From assembly GCA_037176885.1 (NCBI GenBank), contig JAWWNJ010000040.1, positions 1,302,001 through 1,366,000 on the forward strand: a DNA stretch of 64,000 bases. Reading direction: 5' to 3'. The notes under the pieces are model-generated. The model had not been told where the DNA came from and did no database searches. It was given only the letters and a program-made list of their open reading frames with translations. The stretch is from Favolaschia claudopus. Its lineage: Eukaryota; Basidiomycota; Agaricomycetes; Agaricales; Mycenaceae. Positions within the stretch are counted from its first letter, which is position 1. The number at the start of each line of letters is the position of its first letter. This document shows positions 9,046 through 19,394 of this stretch, piece by piece. A program made the translations under genes and the position numbers.

Positions 9046-10598
9046 CACTGACTCGAAAATAGTATTGGATCACGTCACTCGTGAGAAAGATGTTGCTCGC
9101 GCGCTAGAGCGTAGGAGTCTACCCGAGTTTTTATGCACGCAAACAGATAGTAATGAGGTCTAATATATACATGTAAAATATCGAGCAAGCAAACTGAAAA
9201 TTCGGCGCTGGATGGCCAGTTTGGTGATGATGGGTGATCCAATCATAATTTTGGTTTTGGCCGGTTTAGGAAATTGAAGTCAGAAACGCTCGTTCAAGGC
9301 ATCGTTGGTGGAAATAAACATACCAGCTACTAGTAACGGGTCTCCCCACCATTTGCCTTCAACAAATCCCGCACCCGAGTAGGCAAGCTGTCATATAACT
9401 TGTCGATATATGCCTGATCAATTTTTTCCCACTCTTCCTTCAAAGCGGCCCATAATTCCTCCTTGTTCCCAAAGATTCTCAATGATGTTCATATCCGGTG
9501 AATTTGGCGCCCAGGGAAGAACATCGAAGCCTTCAAGCTCGAGCCACCCCAAGGCATGCTTGGAGCGATGCTTTGAATCGCCATCCTGCTGAAAATAGAC
9601 GGTCGAGCGATCCAAATCATGCTTGTCGAGGGTCCGCGGGAGGTTTTCGGCCAGGATGTCGGTGTAACCGAAGCGGTCAATGATTCCGTCGATCCGGTGA
9701 AGTTGTCCGACACCATATCGGGTAATACACCCCCACACCATCACACTCCCGCCGCCGTGTTTGACTTTCTTCTTGGTATATCGGGGGTCGCTTGCTTGCC
9801 CTGGCTCCCTCCAACACCACTGCCGCCCATCCGACCCAATGATATTAAATTTTGACTCATCTGAGAATATCACCGCCCGCCAATCCTCCGGTGACCAATA
9901 ACAATGCTGTTCCGCCCATTCTTTTCGCTTCCTCCGGTGGGCTGGTGTCAACAAGGGTCGAGATTGACGCACATGGGCGTTCAAACCTTGTTTTTTGAGG
10001 GCAGCGCGGATTGTATCGACGTGCAAATGGGGGAAATATTTCCTCTGCAAGTCCGAAGCATTCTTGGCTTTGCCTGAAGACAGCAATCTGAGTGCTTTAC
10101 GGATGTCCCGCTCGTCCATTTTACGTGGGCGACCTTGCCTGGGAGTTTTCGCGTCAAAATTGTGGGTTGGTCTGTAGCGGGCATTGATTCTGGAGACGGT
10201 AGAGGGCGCAACATTTTCCTTTTCTGCCACGTCCCGATTCGACCAGCCAGCCTCCTTCAGCGCGACAATAGCTGATTTCTTCGTGGCAGAGGTGTCGCAC
10301 ATGATGTAGAGAATGAGTTGTATGCAGGAAAGCGGAGTTTAGAGCGTCGTTGTGGTGGTTCGGATCAAACAATGTGACAGCTGTCAAACAGGGAAAAACA
10401 ATTGGATCACGTGTGCGCGATGATTACACTCTCTTGCTATAACACTGCCGGATTGGACCTCAAGCTTATATGTGTAGAAAGGGTACATGGTAAGGTACTT
10501 CATACACTATCTACTTTAGAAACTCCTCTCACACTCCAGCCTCAGTAACGGCCCAAAGTTTTAGAACCCGGTGATCCGATATTATTTCCGAGTCAGTG
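9046..10598. mobile_element. Tc1-type transposon, 1,553 bp, with defective transposase
   Basis: Ends read CACTGACTCGAAAATAGTAT at the left and the matching inverse (AGTCAGTG) at the right, each next to TA (9044-9045, 10599-10600). The two TIRs differ at several bases. It contains a single intronless Tc1 transposase on the - strand. Confidence 0.88.
9330..10302 (-). pseudogene. Tc1 transposase, internally deleted and frameshifted
   Basis: The frame is open from ATG at 10302 to 9418 and gives a typical Tc1 transposase. It has an N-terminal paired-like helix-turn-helix (GWSNRDVAEKENVAPSTVSR), a GRPRK-like hook, and the DDE domain with Asp in VIFSDESKFN, Asp in FQQDGDSKH and Glu in NSPDMNIIENLW at Tc1 spacing. 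Straight after IENLW the frame changes at about 9470, and the normal C-terminal helix sequence (NKEELWAALKEEWEKIDQAY) continues in another frame to a stop at 9330-9332. Compared with the family, roughly 15-20 residues between these blocks are missing, so a small deletion caused the shift. The catalytic triad remains, but function is doubtful. Confidence 0.88.
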
Positions 10599-11896
10599 TA
10601 GTCGATTCGGCTATGATCGGCTAACCGGAGACTTCGGACCTCAACCTCCATCAGTACCTGAAACCTCAAACCACGACAGCCCAAACTATGGACAAAGATT
10701 CAAGGAGCAGCACCAGAAAATAAACAACGAAAATGCTTTTACACTCCTCTCCCCAGAGATTTATTTGATTTGAATTTCCTAGCCACTTAGCGCGCCCAAG
10801 CTTTATAGAGGCCCGAAGCGATACGTCAGTGGTTCCATTCTCCAGAGATCACCTCAGGGTGTTTTATCAAACTGGTTGTGGCGTTGTACAACCCCGAAAA
10901 ACGCCGAAAAACGCAACAAAACGTCACAACGCATTCTAACCACAACGCCAAGCCTTTTTTTGACAACGCCTGCCCTCTTTTTCGTTTGCGCACAACAACG
11001 GCTGGGCAGAAAATTTTGGTTATAGTGCACAATGTGAGCTATCAATTGAGTACATATTCTCCCCAAAACTCTAATGGGTATGACCGTCCTATCGAGCCCA
11101 GTTCTCAGAAAATTTTGGCGGAACAACAGCAAAATGCCGGAAAACGCCGACAACGCGGCAACCATTTTGATAGATTGCTGATGCTTACCGTGAAATAGAG
11201 TGGTGGAGCAGAGCACAAGGAATGTCGAAGTGTGACGTCCGGCGCCCAACCTTCCCCCCGTCATCCCTTCCTCGAAGCCCCCAACACCTCATATCCATCC
11301 AGAACTGTACCTCTGATCCACTTTTTCAAGTAAGTACCACGCCGAAGCCTTTATCTCCATCCGCGCCAATCTTCCTCGCGGCTTGAACTGACTCGAGCCA
11401 GGGCGAAACCGTGAAGAACCACGACGCACCGTTAGCAGTGTTAAGCCAGAGGTATGCATGTAAACATGTATTCTCGGATTTTCCTTTTAGCCTTATAAAT
11501 GCAGGCTTTGTTCCCCTGTTGCAAAATAAAATTCTGTGAGGCCGTGAAGGAAATTAAAGGAATTGTTCGGAAGATGCCTCGCGCGAGAACAGCAACGATA
11601 AGACGTGCCGTGCGCTTGGACACACAAATTGAAGAATAGTTATTCACAAGCATGCTGAATCGAGTTGAAGACGCGGCGAGCTAGTGGAAATAAGGAAGTA
11701 AGCGAATGGGAAGACTATATGCGGACTACAAGGCACATCTCAAATTGATATGTTGTCAAGCATACTCATAACAGAACTGTCTTCTCGGCCATTAGTGGGC
11801 AATTCAGACAAACGAAGTTAAATGCATGGAACCAATAAAGCGACCCCACTATACCAATCTCATAACTTGGAGCGGCCGAGTCGATAGACAAGTCGG
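10599..11896. other. No gene recognised
   Basis: Short frames only on both strands. The segment 10764-10789 equals the left flank of the 3,245 transposon. The region 10890-11170 is rich in CGCCGAAAAACGC-like words in both orientations but has no clear repeat unit. Confidence 0.4.
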
Positions 11897-12180
11897 CTCT
11901 ACTGTAGTTGCCGTATATTCCATAGTGTTGCCTGCCTAACAAAAGTAGTCTCGGAAGCCCAGACGTTCCTCCTCCTCATTCCTTGTAGCCGGAGGTCTTT
12001 CCATATATAGTCAATACAAGACATTTCTGACAGCTGATTGATTTTTGAGCCTGGGAGAATTTTTTGACGGAGGAACGTCTGGGCCGGTCGATGTGTACCC
12101 ACCTACCATCACCCTCTCTCCTCGTATTGAATAATTAATCTGCGCGTCGACGCGTCGCTCCCGGCCGGGAGCCTCGAGGA

Positions 12181-12385
12181 ATGCCTCCAGAAGATGAGGG
12201 ACGACATCCTTCCCTCCGTCAACGCTCTGCTTCACTTCTCGAAGACGCCCGGCTGTGGGCTGCTACTGAATATGGCTACGACTCGAGACGTGTGCGCGCG
12301 AAAATGAATGACACCTTGAAGACGCGAACCAACTACGATGCGCACCCCTGGCAGCTAGACGTTGCCGAGGCCTTGCTTCTCCGTT
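12181..12385 (+). pseudogene. RecQ-family DEAD/DEAH helicase N-terminal fragment
   Basis: The frame reads RAKMNDTLKTRTNYDAHPWQ followed by LDVAEALLLR. This is the Q-motif-like entry (WQLDVAEA) that precedes the Walker A motif in the many RecQ-type helicases of Agaricomycetes. The Walker A motif never appears: homology stops at about 12383, exactly where an unrelated opposite-strand frame begins. Fragment only, not functional as a helicase. Confidence 0.6.
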
Positions 12386-12713
12386 CAAGCGTGGCACGCA
12401 GGCGGCGGGTTCGCAGAACAAAAGGGGAGATTGATGCACTGTCCTCCTCCTCATCGACCGGCTCATCTGGTTCATCGTGTAGAGAAGGCGCTGGCGATGG
12501 TTGCCGCGATGGATTGATTTCATCCTGTAGTATCTCCTGCGAGATATTGTAATATTCGTCTTCAGAGTCAATCTCTGGATCTTCGGGATCCTCAGGGCCA
12601 GCTACGGGAGACCTTGGCTCAAAATCATCGACAATGGAGGCAGAGGACATGGTTGTCGGCTCAAGAGATCGCTTGTAGATTGCTCGCGGTATTCTTATCA
12701 AGATGTCAGACAA
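12384..12713 (-). CDS. Acidic unrecognised protein fragment
   Basis: An open frame from about 12713 (internal ATG at 12651) encodes a Glu/Asp/Pro/Ser-rich sequence (PEDPEDPEIDSEDEYYNIS). It overlaps the helicase junction, so its end past 12384 reads antisense helicase sequence. No domain recognised; low complexity makes it uncertain that it is coding. Confidence 0.25.
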
Positions 12714-13036
12714 TCAAGCCGTATTGAGCCCCAGTTCACGTAGATTGGTGTCTAGAGTTGCCGAGAATACATTCTATGAAGCACTTTTGCTGGCGTTGTG
12801 TTGTATGTAGTGCACAAGCCACTTTCGCGGGCAAAGCATTCCGACGCGTCGAGTGATGGTAGGTGACACCACATCGATCGGCCCAGACGTCTCCAAGCCT
12901 TTTAATTTTCCCACAAGCCAACGATCAGTCAACTGTCAAAAATGTCTTGTATTCACTATATAAGGAAAGACCTCCGGCCTCTGTATTCTACTGCACAGAT
13001 TGCGCGGAGACGTCTGGGCTTCCGAGACTAAACAAA

Positions 13037-13110
13037 AGCTGCCTGGTGCAGTGGTATATTGTATTACCGTCTACAGTTAGAAGGTCGCTGGTTCGACTCG
13101 GCTCAGTGCC
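13037..13110 (+). repeat. tRNA-like promoter boxes (possible SINE head)
   Basis: CTGGTGCAGTGGTA resembles a pol III A box, and GGTTCGACTCG about 50 nt downstream resembles a B box. The T-stem and acceptor stem do not pair well, so it is not a functional tRNA; a tRNA-derived SINE is the likely explanation. Confidence 0.35.
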
Positions 13111-13274
13111 GTCTGATAGTACCAGAAGTTGCTCGGTCCGAAGCAGTAGGTCAACATCTCGATCCGTGTCCCCACAAAGCGGATCCGCAAGATTCGCAGA
13201 AAGGAAACAGTGAGATAGGCAGGGGTCAGGAGGAACACAGAAGGAGATGTAAAACCACTACACTATTTAACATC

Positions 13275-14190
13275 ATGGGTGGCCGACCCGTTTTCTCCAA
13301 CTTGCAAATCCACTTCGTCCGAGTCCCCCAGCCAATCCACTGATGCGCGCTTCATCCCCAAGTCATTTGTGTATAATACTCCCATCAACCCTCATACTTT
13401 TGGAGCTGTCTACGACTCCGGATACTCGTCTCTCTCCTCTCGTTCAGCAAACTACCACTCTCCTTCAATTCCTGTAACACCCCCTTCAAACTCACCAGCT
13501 GAACCGACTGTCTGCGAAAAATATCTTCAGCTCTACCAATCTGGACAATTGCAAGCACACAGAAGCGATGCCGGTCACTGGGTATTTTATGATTTTCATT
13601 TAACCGAGCGGTAAGAATTGAGCAGCCCTAATCAATGTTCACGTACATTCCCTTTCTTCCTCCGCATCGTCTTCCCTCTCGCTCGGCCCTCCACTTACAG
13701 TGGCGGCAAAATCTAATGTCACCCCCAAAAAAGAAAATTTTTATCAAACCGCCTCTAATCTGCCCTTGCCATCGCCGTCTGGGGGCAACAAGGGCACAGA
13801 TTTATTGGCACGGCAAATACACTGCCTGTGGAGGCCAGATTGAGAAAGATAAGTCCATTCATTGAGGAGAACTGGGCCAAAGATGGTTGGAAAGTCTTGC
13901 CCAATAAGTTTAAAGTCTCGAGGTATCCCAAGATGGAAAAGGGTTGCATGTGTTTCAATTCTATGTCTTGAATGCACTGTAAAAGGTCCGACCACTAGAA
14001 AACACGGCACAGAAAAGAAAACGAGTTGAATTGATGAGAATTTCCTTCTTTGGGGGTGACATCAGATTTTGCCGCCACTGTACCTTCCTTATCGACGCAC
14101 CCATGCTCAACACGACCAAGGCAGAGTCTAACGACGTCGGGAGCCAAGTAAACAGCTTCCAAGTCGTCTCATCTGCGGTAAGCCTACCCC
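13275..14190 (+). CDS. Unrecognised spliced gene, MITE in its intron (tentative)
   Basis: An open stretch to 13611 (Ser/Pro/Thr-rich, ending CEKYLQLYQSGQLQAH then GHWVFYDFHLTER) stops at a good donor, GTAAGA. A second open stretch at about 14095-14179 (NTTKAESNDVGSQVNSFQ) ends at another donor, GTAAGC. The 383-bp MITE at 13698-14080 lies between them. The start codon was not fixed. Function unknown. Confidence 0.3.
13698..14080. mobile_element. 383-bp MITE, CAGTGGCGGCAAAATC family
   Basis: TIRs CAGTGGCGGCAAAATCTAAT and inverse, TA at 13696-13697 and 14081-14082. It is the same family as 14824-15194, in the opposite orientation. Short frames inside both copies look alike only because the element is conserved. 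Confidence 0.92.
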
Positions 14191-14821
14191 TCATTTTTTG
14201 ATTTTAACCGTCCGTTGTGCGTATCTATTTCAATTGACCCTTTTTCTCCGTCGCGCGGAATTTTGTGCTGTATGTACAGGGATAACTATAGGTCGTGTTA
14301 TCATCAAATCATAAATTGGGACGTTTGGGGGCAGTAGTAAAAGTAGTGTAGTAGTTTCTTGAGTTGGCGCTGTGTAGCGTCGCACAATTTTCAAAATATT
14401 CTTACAGTTTTAATCAATAATAATATAATGAGCTCGAACTTGCACAAATATTACTGTACTGTGCCATTCCTCCTTCCGGCGTACGTTGAAGTCAAGCGCT
14501 CGAAGACAAGATGCATCTGCACGACGACTGATCAATTGAAAGCTTGCAAAATGAAGCTCAAGCGACGTACCTCAGAGTTGGTTCCTGTTTATGTTGTGAC
14601 TGCTCCCAATCCAGTCCCAGGCTGTATACGGTCGACGGAGAAGACGGGTAGAATGAGTTGTCGGACATGGAGGTTGCAGAGGCATGAGCTCAAATCAAAT
14701 CAAACAGAGCGAAGATTGATTTGGCCCGCAGTGTTGCAGTTAAGGGTCTTAATAAGGGTGCTCTCCAAGATTAGGTGCTTATTAAGGGTTATTAAGGGTT
14801 AGACTCGCAAGCCAGTCGACG
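14083..14821. other. Mostly unrecognised; partial TTAAGGG-type repeat end
   Basis: No complete gene. 14734-14802 carries TTAAGGGTCTTAATAAGGGT and further TTAAGGG words, like one end of the hAT MITE at 16044-16540. Confidence 0.45.
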
Positions 14822-14823
14822 TA

Positions 14824-15194
14824 CAGTGGCGGCAAAATCTGATGTCACCCCCCAAAAAAGGAAATTCTTATGAATTCAACCCGTTTTCTTCTCTTTTCTG
14901 TAGTCGGACCTTTCAGAGTGCATTCAACATACATTCGAAACACATGCACCTTTTTCCATCTTAGGATACCTCGAAAATTGACACTTTTGGGGCAAAACTT
15001 TCCAACCATCTTTGGCCCAGTTCTCCTCAATGAATGGACTTATCTTTCTCAATCGTGCTTCCACAGGCAGTGTATTTGCCGTGCCAATGGATCTGTGCCC
15101 TTGTCGCCCCCAGACGGCGATGGCAAGGGCAGATTAGAGGCAGTTTGATAGAAATTTCCTTTTTTGGGGGTGACATCAGATTTTGCCGCCACTG
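14824..15194. mobile_element. 371-bp MITE, CAGTGGCGGCAAAATC family, reverse copy
   Basis: TIRs and TA borders (14822-14823, 15195-15196) as in 13698-14080, with the interior reversed relative to that copy. Confidence 0.92.
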
Positions 15195-15417
15195 TACATT
15201 TCGGTCACATTCCGAGAGGGAGGGACTATTTTGGAAGGAGGGCAAACATCAACAAATAATGATGAGAACAAGTGATGGAGGTAACCTCATGTACGGCCTG
15301 GACCCGCATGTCGCCTGTTTCAGTGACGGATTTTCGCCCCGCCATTTCAGAGGGTCCAACTTTGAAAAAACGCGTTCAAAACCTTCAAAAAACTGTTTCG
15401 AAGTCAGTATATGAAAG

Positions 15418-15518
15418 ATGGATAACTTTTGATTCTCTATCGACTGACACCCCTTTTATTTTTTCGACCCGCCAAAAACAATTCGGTGTCAATCGATAGA
15501 GAATCAAAAGTTATCCAT
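15418..15518. repeat. 101-bp hairpin element
   Basis: ATGGATAACTTTTGATTCTC at the left is repeated inverted at the right end, arms about 32 bp with one or two mismatches, loop about 35 bp. Looks like a miniature inverted-repeat element or a foldback. Confidence 0.7.
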
Positions 15519-15546
15519 TTTTGCTCTATACACTCTAGCCTCAATC

Positions 15547-15763
15547 CTATACTTTAAAAGAGGACGGCACAGCCTCAGCTCCCGGAAAGGGAAATTTACC
15601 CCGTGACTTTCTGTCAAAGCCTGAGAATTCCCGCGGCGACGCGCGCCGGCGAGTGCAGCGAGCGGCAGTGCGGCGCCGTCGGCCTTGAAAGCAGCAAGTG
15701 AGTACAGGTCAGAACGTTTGAAGGGTCCTGAGTGGCGAAGGCACGGGTCCCATAGCTCGTCTG
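15547..15763. repeat. GC-rich dispersed repeat, copy at 15.6 kb
   Basis: CCTATACTTTAAAAGAGGAC followed by CTCCCGGAAAGGG, GAATTCCCGCGGCGACGCG and GTGCGGCGCCGTCGGCC recurs in the same direction at 44549-44757. Related palindromic GC cores are at 34879-35060 and 35940-36125. Non-coding. Confidence 0.8.
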
Positions 15764-16043
15764 TACAGATACTGCGATGCCAAATCGTCGTTTGGGCGAA
15801 AATTCTAAGTCAAGCCTCTGAAATGGCGGGGAGATCAGCCATCTGTCAAACAGGCGACATGGGGGCCCAGCCGGTTCCGGTGTCTGCTTGAGTGTTACGA
15901 TGGCATCAGTCACACCGGACCCGAGCCTAATTAAAACATGTTGGGTATGTGGACAATGGGGTGCTTCAGTAATTTACTGCCGAGGTCACATGACACTGAC
16001 AGCTGGATATCTGGAACATTTATTAACCGTGAGAACCTACAGA

Positions 16044-16540
16044 CAGTGTTGTACTTAAGGGTCTTAATAAGGGTGCCCCCAAAATTAAGGGCTTAGCTCT
16101 TTTTAAGGCTTATTAAGGGTGCCTAAATTAAGGGTCAAATTAACTAAAATGGCAAGACCAGAAAAAATCTACCAAATGCTCAACAAATGCTCTTGCCTGC
16201 AGAAAGAGCCCTATGATCGCACCTAAAGACCCTAAGTAAGCAGACAAGTCCTTATATTGATGTGCTGATGCCGAGAGAGGTCAAAAACAGGAACCACATA
16301 TAATATTGATGACAGTTTCATTAGCTTGCAAGGGAACAACACGGCAAAGCATTCGGGAGGTATCACATATCCTAATGCCGGTCAATGGCAGCTCTCTCGG
16401 AGCTCCCAATTGATGGCATCAGCTCCGGCTTAAGGGTTATTAAGGGCTTCACATGTGCAGGTCCCGATATTAAGGCCTTACCTTAATAAGGGTTAAGGGT
16501 ATATTAAGGCTAAGGTCTTAAGGTCTTAAGTACAACACTG
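16044..16540. mobile_element. 497-bp hAT MITE with 8-bp target duplication
   Basis: TIR CAGTGTTGTACTTAAG at both ends. The 8-bp sequence CCTACAGA is duplicated exactly at 16036-16043 and 16541-16548. The subterminal regions carry many TTAAGGG words. The 8-bp duplication and CAGTG start fit hAT. Confidence 0.92.
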
Positions 16541-16548
16541 CCTACAGA

Positions 16549-17500
16549 TAATGATCAACCATATAGGGAATATTCGCTATTACGGCGCTATTGCCCCACA
16601 TCACCAGTATTTAGCCGGATTTTTTGGCTAGATACCTATGCTGTGGGTGTCGAGAGGAAAAAATATTAATTCCCAAAAAAGGAAAGAAGGAGGGAGAGGA
16701 GAGGAGAGAAAAGAGAGAACCTGGCAGTTTCTCGTGGCTCAAACTCGGGGCATTTGGTGGTTGTTCTCAATGTATGAAAATGTTCAATTTTGCCAGTTTT
16801 TTTCCCCTTTCTGTCAAAAGTCACGTTACTAACGTCACCTTGTGTTTTCATGCTGTCAATAGACAACCTGCCTCGCCTGCAGCTGCATGACTTGGGAGCC
16901 AACTCTATTAGTGCCTTGGCCTAAATGAGCCCAACTCTGCGCTGCGGAGAGCATTGGCTATGAAGTTTGAGTCCGACTCGACTTCGTCTCAGTAACGCCG
17001 TGAAAATTCTTCGGTTTTATACCAAGAATTGCCCTATCGCAGTCTCGAAGCTGCCGCTGGCGCGCGCTTCATTCGAGAATTGTCTGCGATTGTGGTCAAC
17101 ACTGCCGCGAACAGACATCTTTGGACCCCGCTTATCGATCCTACTTGGATTGATTCAGCGCGTTCAAGGTCATTGCCTTCAGCGTAATTGCTGAACCCAG
17201 GCCCGAGAACATCATGTTTTTGTCCCTGCACGGTGATGCCTTTCGGTCCCTGCCGCATATCAGCCTGCCCCGCGTAATATCGTGTTGGTGCAGCATGCCG
17301 CAAAGCCATTGCTCGCGCACCACGACCCAAAGACATAGCTTCCAAATGCTGGTCCATATTTTATGTTCCACGCATTGCTCGTCGATGGTCATGTCATTAC
17401 TCCGCAATACACAACTGGTTATCGCCTGCCTTACCCGCAGTCGCCAACCTGATCTGCGGCGGAAACGATGACTGCACGGTCTGGCACCCGCGCATTTCAG
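16549..17500. other. No gene recognised
   Basis: Includes a purine-rich tract at about 16671-16720 and open frames on both strands around 17030-17360 with no recognisable motifs; these overlap on opposite strands and look like chance frames in GC-rich DNA. Confidence 0.35.
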
Positions 17501-17635
17501 CTCCCGGCAACACTAACCTCCACTGGGATAAACCGCGGCCCGGGTGGGGGTATGTGCTGGCCGCCGGGTGATTGCCTGCTGCGATCCGAGGCTTGGATGA
17601 TGGTGGGAAGTGAAACTGTGATTCACAGTTTCACT

Positions 17636-18072
17636 TAGTGTTGCCGGGAGCTGAGTTGGAGCTGAACTCGAGTTGATTGCCCATCAGCTCGCTGTCAGCT
17701 CGAGTTGACCGGAGCGGGCTCAGAGCTGATACCGGATATGGGAATCTAGTGTCCCAGGGTTCATCTTTCCACCCGAAGGGCAAAATTTTAGGGGAGAATG
17801 GACCAAATTTTTATGTGGAAGGTTTTCCTGAGCTCTCTTCAAGCTCAAACTGCTTTTTATACGTCGAAAACGGCCAAGAAACGGCCAATACAGAAACTGG
17901 GGAGGGAGTGTGATGTCACTCAGTTACACCACCAGAAATGTCACGTCGTCCGCTTTGGGTGACGAGGGTGGAGTCGAGGCGAGCTGGCATCACCTCGAGG
18001 TGCCGCTTTTGGGAAGGGGTCGAGTTGGAGTTGAACTCAGCTCGGAGCTAGCTCCAGCTTCCGGCAACACTA
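17636..18072. mobile_element. hAT MITE, TAGTGTTGCCGG ends
   Basis: Ends TAGTGTTGCCGG and inverse, with AGCTGAGTTGGAGCTGAACT-like subterminal words. The ends match the 3.6-kb hAT element at 60315-63915. The flanking 8-mers differ (GTTTCACT left, GTGGAGGT right), but another end of the same family, 17506-17515, is flanked by ACCTCCAC, the inverse of the right flank, so the locus has been rearranged. Confidence 0.7.
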
Positions 18073-18469
18073 GTGGAGGTTGCCTGGGAGTTTCAATGGG
18101 GGCCACCAAAAAGAACCGACACATCACTGCACTGTGCCGAAAAAGGGAATTCTATCAGTCTGGGTTCAGATCGGGTGATGGGGAACAAGGGATGTTTGCT
18201 GTGGTGTTGTCGGCCGGCAGGAAGCCAGATTACGCATCCATCAAGATGGAATGATTTACAGGACCTGGGAATCTTACCCACTACTTCATTGTGGCATTGC
18301 CACAGGACTGGGTTGCAATCACTCAGTCATTGTGTTAGAGTCTGCTTACATCACGAGACAGAATTATGGAATATGCGTTAGTAAAAATAGTTGACAGTTT
18401 GTATCTCTATCATATGCCGTAGGCACACCGGAGAATAAACGGGATTCTAAAAAAAAAAAAAAAAAAAAA
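18073..18469 (+). mobile_element. Poly(A)-tailed retroposon candidate
   Basis: An AATAAA signal at about 18434 is followed by A20 at about 18450-18469, as at the 3' end of a LINE, SINE or processed transcript copy. The 5' end and target duplication were not found. No protein recognised upstream. Confidence 0.4.
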
Positions 18470-19394
18470 CCACATCATTTCTAGCTCTTTAAAATTTAAA
18501 TTATGGTGCACTCTCCCTGAGCTCAAACTGGGGCTAAAGCCCGGATGACTTACTCTGCTGACTGTGGGGTTGGATAGACCGGTTCATGTTCCGACGTCTG
18601 TGGGGTAATTCTTTTTTTTTCAATTGTTCCGCTGGAGCTAAGAAAAGAGAACTCTGAGTGTTTACAAGGCAGTTTCGGGTGCCGAAAATTCCCGAATTGC
18701 AGTTGATTTCGCTCCTGAACATCTCTACTTTGGGGTGAAAACTGCTTTCATGTACCAACTCTCATTTCCGCGCTGCGCGCGATTTGCTCTGAAACCAAGT
18801 ATCCCCGTGACCAGAAGTCCCTGTGCACACCCAACCTCGAGCACTCGTTCCCCAATTGAGGTAAAGTAAAGGTAGCCCTTGCTTCATGACGTTAATTTAG
18901 ATACCCGCTGAATGTTTTGTGCATCTGTATTCAACCATTGAACAAATGGTTCTTCTGATGAGCAGCCGATCCAATCAAAATACATCCATAGCTAAGAGTC
19001 CAGCTTCAGTAAACTAGTCAGAAATGTCATAATATGTCATTTACTCTCTAAAAAGACCTGAGATAGAGCTTCCGGGTTAGCGTAGACAGCTATTCAAAAA
19101 TTTCAACATTCTCTCAACTGTTCGGCATTATCGGCCTTAATCGGGTTTACCCATCTCAGGATCCGTTGGCCATCTGTCAATCAGCTCGGATGCAGTCCTA
19201 TGTACATAGACATGGTTAATGAGCCCAGATTCCCACGGTGGGTGCTTGTTTTACCTTCTCCAGGGGGAAATCCCTCGGCCGGGAAAACGCGTTTCCGGCA
19301 CCAAGAAAAGCCCTGAAAAGCCTCGGAACGACCGATTTTTCCCGTTCTCCAACCCTCCACGGTACGGCACGGTCGAAATACGGCCGTATTACGG
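18470..19394. other. No gene recognised
   Basis: Short frames only; no repeats clear enough to name. Confidence 0.35.

Larger units (their letters stand above)
11898..13078. repeat. Long inverted repeat (about 230-bp arms) around a helicase fragment
   Basis: 11898-12125 aligns to the reverse complement of 12842-13078, with many substitutions but clear blocks: CTCGGAAGCCCAGACG, CCGGAGGTCTTTCC, AATACAAGACATTT, ACGTCTGGGCC and CACCTACCATCAC. The arms enclose about 700 bp holding a RecQ-type fragment and an acidic reading frame. No target duplication was identified. It could be a foldback-type transposon or two opposed copies of a repeat. Confidence 0.7.
15305..15862. repeat. Inverted-repeat bounded segment
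   Basis: 15305-15352 (CATGTCGCCTGTTTCAG ... CGCCATTTCAGAGG) is matched in reverse complement at about 15816-15862. The interior holds a small hairpin element and a GC-rich repeat. Target duplication not found. Confidence 0.6.

Noticed and set aside
13744..15148. Two similar frames of about 90 codons in the CAGTGGCGGCAAAATC MITEs as a gene family
   Set aside because: They lie in opposite-strand copies of the same MITE, and similarity is explained by the element; no protein-like features.
16044..16540. TTAAGGG words as telomeric repeat
   Set aside because: They are not in tandem array, include TTATTAAGGG variants and lie within hAT TIRs with an 8-bp duplication.
17034..17407. Overlapping frames of 85-107 codons on both strands near 17.2 kb as genes
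   Set aside because: GC-rich DNA gives frames on both strands; no motifs, splice pattern or repeat support.
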